From contig NZ_CP107921.1 of NCBI RefSeq assembly GCF_036014215.1, forward strand, positions 7,375,501 to 7,439,500: 64,000 nucleotides of DNA, written 5' to 3'. Position numbers and translations under genes: made by a program. This DNA is from Streptomyces sp. NBC_00440 (GTDB lineage Bacteria; Actinomycetota; Actinomycetes; Streptomycetales; Streptomycetaceae). Below, in pieces: positions 59,706 through 64,000 of the stretch (its first letter is position 1; each line of letters opens with the position of its first letter). The notes beneath the pieces were generated by a model. That model worked only from the letters and a program-made list of their open reading frames with translations, had not been told where the DNA came from and did not search any database.

Positions 59706-61669
59706 CCGGGATTCTCGGGCAGCGCGAGCGAGAGGTACTTCCCTTCGTCGCTCACCATGACCCGCGAGCGGCAGCACCGGTCGAGGAACGCGGCGACCTC
59801 GTCGGTGCTCAGCGCCGGTCCGGAACGCGCCAGCGTCTCCCGGACGCGGGCCGCGCTCCGCGGCGCGTCCCCGCACGCTTCGTAGGCGTCGGCGTGCCAG
59901 TCCTGGAGAGTCGCGCGACGGGGTGGCCCCGACCGGCTGTCGATGAGGACCAGCTTTCCCGGCAGACGCTGGTAGATCAGCCGGGGACGTCCCTCGGCCC
60001 ACCGTTTCCGCCACTGTGCGGCCGCGTCCGAGAGCTCCTGGAAAGCCCGGTCCGAGCCGATGTCCGCCGCCGTGTAGTCGAAGAAGTAGGCGATCTTCGA
60101 GTGGTCCAGATGGGCGGGGTAGATGTGCCGGTAACTGCTGCGGGGCCGCGCGTCGGCAAGGGGCGACGCGTCGTCGGTGAAGTACGGGCTGAAGCGTTCG
60201 AGCCAGATACGGCCCGCACCGCCGGGGGGTTCCAGATGGTGGAGCAACGGCATGAGTTCGGCCTGCCGGCGATAGTCGTCATCGGTCTCGCCGGGGAATC
60301 CGGTCAGCAGGTTCCAGGCCACGCCGATGCCGTAGTAGCCGGCCCATTTGAGCAGCCGGATGTTGAGCAGCTTGCTGGAACCCTTGCGCATGAGGTCGAG
60401 CACCGCGCTGCTGAGGCTCTCGATGCCGGGCTGGATCCGCATGATCCCCGCGCTGCGCAGGCCCGCCAGCTGCTCCCGGGTGAGGTTCGCCTTGACCTCG
60501 AAGAAGATGTGCACGTCCCAGTGGCGGGCGGCCAGTTCCGGCACGAGCGACGAGATGTACTTCATGTCGAGGATGTTGTCGACCGCTTCGACATGGACCG
60601 CCGGATAGTCCCGCAGCAGCCCGGCCAGTTCGTCGAGGGCCCGCTCGGCGCTCTTCGCGCGGTACCCCATGCCCAGCGCGTTGAGCCCGCAGAAGGTGCA
60701 GTGGTGCTTCTCTCCCCACCAGCAGCCACGGGAGAACTCGATGGGGAGTTTGACCGGGGTCCTGCCCAGCACTCTCTCGCGGTCGTGCCGCCCGATCGCC
60801 TCGAAGTAGTCGCGGTAGTCGGGGTGCGGCAGCCCGTCGAGTGCGCTGAGCCGCGGTGAGTCGGACGCCGGAGGCGGAGCGCCGCGGGACTGCGTGTGGA
60901 CACCGGGAATCGTCAGCGGCGCCCCGTCGACTGTGGCTGCTCCATCGGCAGTGGCTGCGCTGTCGGCCGTGGCCGTTCCGTCGGCTATGGAGGCGAGCAG
61001 CCTGGGCAGGGCGATGTCCCCCTCACCGGTCACCACATGATCGAGCCACGGCAGTCCGCGCAGATACTCGGTGCCCATCTCACCGTCGAAGTTGGCGCCC
61101 CCGTAGACGAGCACCAGGCTGGGGAACCGTTCCTTGAGGAGCCTGCCGAGCGCCAGCGACGCCGTGTTCTGCAGGAAGGTCGAGGAGAAGCCGACGACGT
61201 CGTACGAGTCCCAGTCGATGCCTTCGACGGATTCGGCCAGCCAGCCGGGGAGGACGTCACGCCGTAATGCGACAAGTTCCTCCATGCCTCCACCGGAGAG
61301 CCCCGACCAGGTGGCCTCGATCTCCGGATACTCGGCGAAGTACTCCGATTCGCGGGTCACTTCACCGAATGCGGCAAAGGAGAAGAGCCATTCACCGAGC
61401 AGATGCAGACGCTCGGCGTGTACGTCGGAAAGTCCGTCGTACAGATCATGGCCGAGAAGAGCGGCGAGTTCGACGTTCAGATAGTGCACATCGCAGGTGT
61501 GACCGTGCTCGCGCACGATGGACTGCAGGAGGCCGCACTGGATCGACGGGGCGTCGAGTCGCGCCCAGGGCATGTTGACCAGCGCCACTCTGAGGCTCCG
61601 GGACGGGGCAGGAGCCGACCCGTGATCATTTCCGGCTTCGGTCCTGAGGAGGGGTAAGGGCTGGCGCAT
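59699..61669 (-). CDS. B12-binding radical SAM enzyme, RiPP C-methyltransferase type
   Basis: This 656-residue enzyme has an N-terminal cobalamin-binding domain (VALVNMPWARLDAPSIQ near residue 28; YDVVGFSSTFLQNTASLALGRLL and LVYGGANFDGEMG near 160-200) and a radical SAM barrel whose cluster is bound by SRGCWWGEKHHCTFCGLN near residue 317, a Cx7Cx2C arrangement. This WWGEKHHC pattern marks the family annotated as RiPP maturation radical SAM protein 1, which includes peptide C-methyltransferases. IQPGIESLSS and WNLLTGFPGE complete the barrel. The C-terminal third is winged-helix-like. It is first of three overlapping minus-strand genes. ATG at 61669 has only a weak ribosome site. Confidence 0.9.
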   Translation of the reverse strand: MRQPLPLLRTEAGNDHGSAPAPSRSLRVALVNMPWARLDAPSIQCGLLQSIVREHGHTCDVHYLNVELAALLGHDLYDGLSDVHAERLHLLGEWLFSFAAFGEVTRESEYFAEYPEIEATWSGLSGGGMEELVALRRDVLPGWLAESVEGIDWDSYDVVGFSSTFLQNTASLALGRLLKERFPSLVLVYGGANFDGEMGTEYLRGLPWLDHVVTGEGDIALPRLLASIADGTATADSAATADGAATVDGAPLTIPGVHTQSRGAPPPASDSPRLSALDGLPHPDYRDYFEAIGRHDRERVLGRTPVKLPIEFSRGCWWGEKHHCTFCGLNALGMGYRAKSAERALDELAGLLRDYPAVHVEAVDNILDMKYISSLVPELAARHWDVHIFFEVKANLTREQLAGLRSAGIMRIQPGIESLSSAVLDLMRKGSSKLLNIRLLKWAGYYGIGVAWNLLTGFPGETDDDYRRQAELMPLLHHLEPPGGAGRIWLERFSPYFTDDASPLADARPRSSYRHIYPAHLDHSKIAYFFDYTAADIGSDRAFQELSDAAAQWRKRWAEGRPRLIYQRLPGKLVLIDSRSGPPRRATLQDWHADAYEACGDAPRSAARVRETLARSGPALSTDEVAAFLDRCCRSRVMVSDEGKYLSLALPENPGW

Positions 61670-61840
61670 TCCGGCGGTCTTCCTCCTGGCTCATGGCGAA
61701 CTGGCTCTGGATGACGCGGCGTTGGCCCGATGTTACGCCGTAGGACTGCTGCGCGGGCGGCGTCCGGGGCATTTCCGGGAAGACACGGGGCGGAATCAGC
61801 CGGGCTCCGGCTCCTATCCGCCTCCGGCGCCCGTCAACAG

Positions 61841-61869
61841 CTGACTTGGCCGAATTGCAGGCGTATCAT
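61841..61869 (+). promoter_or_regulatory. Candidate promoter of the MBL-fold gene, probably leaderless
   Basis: CTGACT and TATCAT are spaced by 17 bp, and the ATG begins 8 bases after the -10, so the transcript would start at the start codon. No Shine-Dalgarno sequence is present. Confidence 0.45.
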
Positions 61870-61876
61870 CCGCAAG

Positions 61877-62479
61877 ATGCGCATGACGAAATACACGCAT
61901 TCCTGTGTCCGGATGGAGCAGCCCGGAGGCGGAACTCTGGTGATCGATCCGGGCATCTGGAGCGAGCCACGGGCTCTGCACGGCGCCGACGCGGTCCTGG
62001 TGACGCATGAACACGTCGACCACGCGGACATCCTGCGCCTCCGCGGCCTGGGCGTGCCGGTGTACGCACCCAAGGGGGCGGATTTCGGCGGGCGCCTCGA
62101 CGTCATCGAGGTCTCCCCGGACGAGGAGTTCACCGCGGCGGGCTTCCACGTCACGGCGCACGGCGGCCGGCATGCCCGGATCTACGGACAGCTCCCTGAC
62201 TGCGCCAACCTCGCTTACCTCGTCGACAGCAGCGTCTACCACCCCGGCGACTCGCTGCATGTGCCCGACCGGCCCGTCGAGACGCTTCTCGTACCGCTTC
62301 AGGCTTCGTGGATGCGTACGTCGGAGGCCATCGACTTCGTCCGCGCCGTCGCACCGGAGCGCGCGTACGGAATCCACGACGCGCAGATCAACGAACGGGG
62401 TCTGCACAGTGTGAACGGCTGGCTGGAGGAGGAGGCGGGCGGCTGCTACAGCTGGCTGGCCCCCGGCGCGCACGCCTGA
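61877..62479 (+). CDS. Metallo-beta-lactamase-fold hydrolase (UlaG-like)
   Basis: This 200-residue protein opens MRMTKYTHSCVRMEQPGGGTLVIDPG, typical of the UlaG/YtnP-like MBL branch. The metal motif is THEHVDHAD near residue 42; further ligands are HGGRHARIY near 95 and the Asp/His of SSVYHPGDSL near 118, and IHDAQIN near 162. It likely hydrolyses a phosphoester or lactone-type bond. It is divergent from the radical SAM gene and close to the cluster edge, so membership in the RiPP-like cluster is possible but not shown. Confidence 0.85.
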   Translation: MRMTKYTHSCVRMEQPGGGTLVIDPGIWSEPRALHGADAVLVTHEHVDHADILRLRGLGVPVYAPKGADFGGRLDVIEVSPDEEFTAAGFHVTAHGGRHARIYGQLPDCANLAYLVDSSVYHPGDSLHVPDRPVETLLVPLQASWMRTSEAIDFVRAVAPERAYGIHDAQINERGLHSVNGWLEEEAGGCYSWLAPGAHA

Positions 62480-62610
62480 CGTCGCGGACGCCGGAGCGGG
62501 AACCGCGCTCGCGTTCCGGCCGACGGCACCCTGTGTATCCCACGGCCCCTGTCTGCAACCGGCCATGGCTGTAACCGGACCTGTCCGCAACAGGCTTCGG
62601 CTGCCAGAGG

Positions 62611-62973
62611 CTAGAGCTGCAAGAGGTCGGCGAGGACCGTGGCCTGACTGATGTCGGAGCGCTTTGCCGCTGTCAGAAGCGTCAGTTTCCGCTCCTTCGC
62701 CAGGTCGCGCAGATGGGACAGCGCCTCGGCCCGCTCGGTCTCCTCCAGCTCGCTCCGGTAACGCCGTCCGAACTCCTCGAACCTGTCGGGGTCATGGGCG
62801 TACCACTTGCGCAAGTCGGTCGAGGGCGCGACGGCCTTGCACCACTCGTCCAGGTCCGCCTTCTCCTTCGAGATGCCCCGGGGCCAGATGCCGTCGACCA
62901 GCACCCGCGCCCCGTCCCGGGCCGACGGGTCCTCGTACACGCGTCGTACTTGCACCTTCGGTCGGGCTGTCAT
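62611..62973 (-). CDS. DUF488 (YeaO-like) family protein
   Basis: This 120-residue soluble protein shows the DUF488 pattern: VQVRRVYEDPSARDGARVLVDGIWPRGISKEKADLDEWCKAVAPSTDLRKWYAHDPDRFEEFGRRY, then LLTAAKRSDISQATVLADLL. Function is unknown; members are widespread stress-related single-domain proteins. It is transcribed toward the MBL gene and separated by 130 bp without a clear hairpin. Confidence 0.88.
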   Translation of the reverse strand: MTARPKVQVRRVYEDPSARDGARVLVDGIWPRGISKEKADLDEWCKAVAPSTDLRKWYAHDPDRFEEFGRRYRSELEETERAEALSHLRDLAKERKLTLLTAAKRSDISQATVLADLLQL

Positions 62974-63036
62974 GGCCGCCGCCTCCTGCCTGCCGGTATC
63001 CGGGGCCGCATCCGGGGGAACGGAGGGCGCCCGGCC

Positions 63037-63297
63037 CTAGCTTCCCTGCTGCCCGCCGTCGCCGAACCGCTTCTCGAACTTGGCGACTTGCCCTTCCGAG
63101 TCGACCACCCGGGCCTTACCCGTGTAGAAGGGGTGGCTCTCCGCGGAGATCTCGACATCGATCACCGGGTAGGTCTGCCCGTCGTCCCAGGCGATGGTCT
63201 CGTCGCTCCCTGCCGTGGACCTGGTGAGAAACGCATATCCGGCGGAACGGTCGCGGAAGACGACCGGCCCGTATGAAGGGTGCTTGTCCTCTTTCAT
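63037..63297 (-). CDS. rpmE2: 50S ribosomal protein L31 type B (zinc-independent)
   Basis: This 86-residue protein begins [61 protein letters not shown], the type B L31 sequence. It lacks the CxxC zinc motifs of type A. It replaces the zinc-binding L31 when zinc is short and is normally repressed by Zur. AAGGAG lies 9 bases before the ATG. No clear Zur box (TGAAAATGATTTTCA type) was seen in the 70 bp upstream. Confidence 0.93.
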   Translation of the reverse strand: MKEDKHPSYGPVVFRDRSAGYAFLTRSTAGSDETIAWDDGQTYPVIDVEISAESHPFYTGKARVVDSEGQVAKFEKRFGDGGQQGS

Positions 63298-63369
63298 CTG
63301 CTGCTCCTTGCCGGTGATTCGCGGGGGACTGCTCGGCCCGGCCGCCGTGAGCGCAGGGCGGTGGCGGCC

Positions 63370-63609
63370 TCAGGATCTGTGCGGGTGTACTTCCAGCGGA
63401 GCCACATGCGCCTGATGGCCTCCGGATGCCAGCATGCGCACTTCGCCGCCCTGGTTGATCTCCGCGCGCACGATGCCCGTTCCGTCGGCGTAGACCGGGG
63501 CACCGCTCGCGCCCGTCATCGTGGTGCGCCGGACGAGGACGGTGTCGCTGCCTTCGCCCGTCGTCTCGAAGACGAGTTCGTAGCTGTCCGGAAAATCAGG
63601 TGTGTTCAT
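63370..63609 (-). CDS. DUF6296 family protein
   Basis: This 79-residue protein starts MNTPDFPDSYELVFETTGEG and contains DTVLVRRTTMTGASGAPVYADGTGIVRAEI, the conserved pattern of actinobacterial DUF6296. ATG at 63609 is chosen; the longer frame has no similar start region. It is on the same strand as the L31 gene, 72 bp upstream. Function is unknown. Confidence 0.75.
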   Translation of the reverse strand: MNTPDFPDSYELVFETTGEGSDTVLVRRTTMTGASGAPVYADGTGIVRAEINQGGEVRMLASGGHQAHVAPLEVHPHRS

Positions 63610-63870
63610 GGTTGGCTCACGCTTCCCGGTTGAGCTGCGCTTTTCCGAGTACGCCCCAGCACGTGCGCCGGCGCACGCCGACCGGCCCCGTACCCGGACC
63701 ACGATGCCGGGTTTCGCCCGGACGCGCATGCCGAGCCACGACGAGCACCCGAGCTGTACGGAGAGTGAGAGGATCGAATGCCGTACATACGGTGCGTGAC
63801 CGTCTGGGATGCGACAGGAAGCGGTACCTGGTTCGCTGATGGGACCCCTTCCAGAACACCAGGAGCTGTG

Positions 63871-64000
63871 ATGAGCGGTGTGGGCGAGAGCGGCAAGCGG
63901 ATCCAGCAGATGCGCGCCAAGGCGCAGGACCTGAAGCAGGCGGCCGAGCGGACCACCGACCCGGAGGAGCGGCGCCGGCTGAAGGACAAGGCGAGCAGGC
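63871..64000 (+). CDS. DUF6381 family protein, 3' end outside the window
   Basis: The first 43 codons read MSGVGESGKRIQQMRAKAQDLKQAAERTTDPEERRRLKDKASR and continue past the edge. The charged, heptad-like helix is typical of the small DUF6381 proteins of streptomycetes. AGGAG lies 5 bases before the ATG. Function is unknown. Confidence 0.75.
   Translation, partial: MSGVGESGKRIQQMRAKAQDLKQAAERTTDPEERRRLKDKASR

Noticed and set aside
61622..61693. Second small peptide gene (MSQEEDRRNAPALTPPQ..., 22 codons) overlapping the radical SAM start
   Set aside because: It overlaps the radical SAM reading frame, has no core-like residues and no conserved feature; it may only supply the AGGAGG used by the radical SAM gene.
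63298..63369. Zur box in front of the type B L31 gene
   Set aside because: No sequence near the TGAAAATGATTTTCA type was found in the gap.
1387..64000. Many long open frames antisense to, or overlapping, the genes listed (for example 13718-17047 plus, 20312-22231 minus, 43190-44800 minus)
   Set aside because: They mirror GC3-rich genes on the other strand, have arginine/glycine/valine-heavy compositions and no family motifs.

Overview
The window is chromosomal DNA of a Streptomyces-type actinomycete. G+C is very high, coding frames are strongly GC3-biased, GTG and TTG starts are common, and the gene content fits: chitinases behind TGGTCTAG-type direct repeats, a DUF3048 lipoprotein, a DesK/DesR-type two-component pair, DUF6295/DUF6296/DUF6381 proteins and a cysteine-free L31. 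No rRNA, tRNA, CRISPR array or intact insertion sequence was seen.

Left to right. (1) Bases 1-6263, minus strand: a catabolic operon with a molybdenum hydroxylase (large subunit cut by the window edge, FAD subunit complete), an MFS importer, an aromatic-ring FAD monooxygenase and a 2,5-dihydroxypyridine 5,6-dioxygenase-like enzyme. Together they look like aerobic nicotinate degradation. (2) 6610-12838: a polymorphic-toxin island. An intact secreted protein with a NucA/NucB-like nuclease C-terminus lies tail to tail with a SUKH (SMI1/KNR4) immunity-type gene. A degraded copy of the same pair lies on one side and a further SUKH gene on the other. (3) 12974-18361: a secreted beta-propeller/sedolisin fusion and a DUF3048 lipoprotein. 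(4) 18395-25005: a TetR regulator with a perfect 16+16 palindrome, an NCS1 permease, an amidohydrolase, a 3-hydroxyisobutyryl-CoA hydrolase-like enzyme, a P-loop NTPase and a VanZ-like protein. (5) 25344-31590: a LysR/dienelactone hydrolase/DUF6295 group divergent from a phosphonoacetate hydrolase, MFS and FAD-oxidoreductase operon (phosphonate use). (6) 31701-35290: two chitinases with matching chitin-binding tails. (7) 35361-45880: aldehyde dehydrogenase, M81 (MlrC-like) metallopeptidase and ROK regulator, divergent from a complete peptide/opine-type ABC importer with its two ATPases fused. (8) 45915-49991: endonuclease V, DoxX, the two-component pair and a LURP-one-like protein.

(9) 50018-62479 is the most unusual part and looks like an undescribed RiPP (ribosomally made, modified peptide) locus. 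It holds a tiny gene with an acidic leader-like N-terminus, a PPDK-like PEP-utilising enzyme with an eroded ATP half, and a three-gene ABC-2 exporter. On the opposite strand are three translationally coupled genes: a B12-dependent radical SAM enzyme of the RiPP C-methyltransferase type, a minimal nucleotidyltransferase, and a large unrecognised protein ending in a cyclophilin domain. An extra CoaD-like adenylyltransferase and a metallo-beta-lactamase-fold protein flank it. No LanB, LanC, LanM or YcaO enzyme is present. (10) 62611-64000: DUF488, type B L31, DUF6296 and the start of a DUF6381 gene.

All calls rest on reading motifs and translations by eye. No database search was run.
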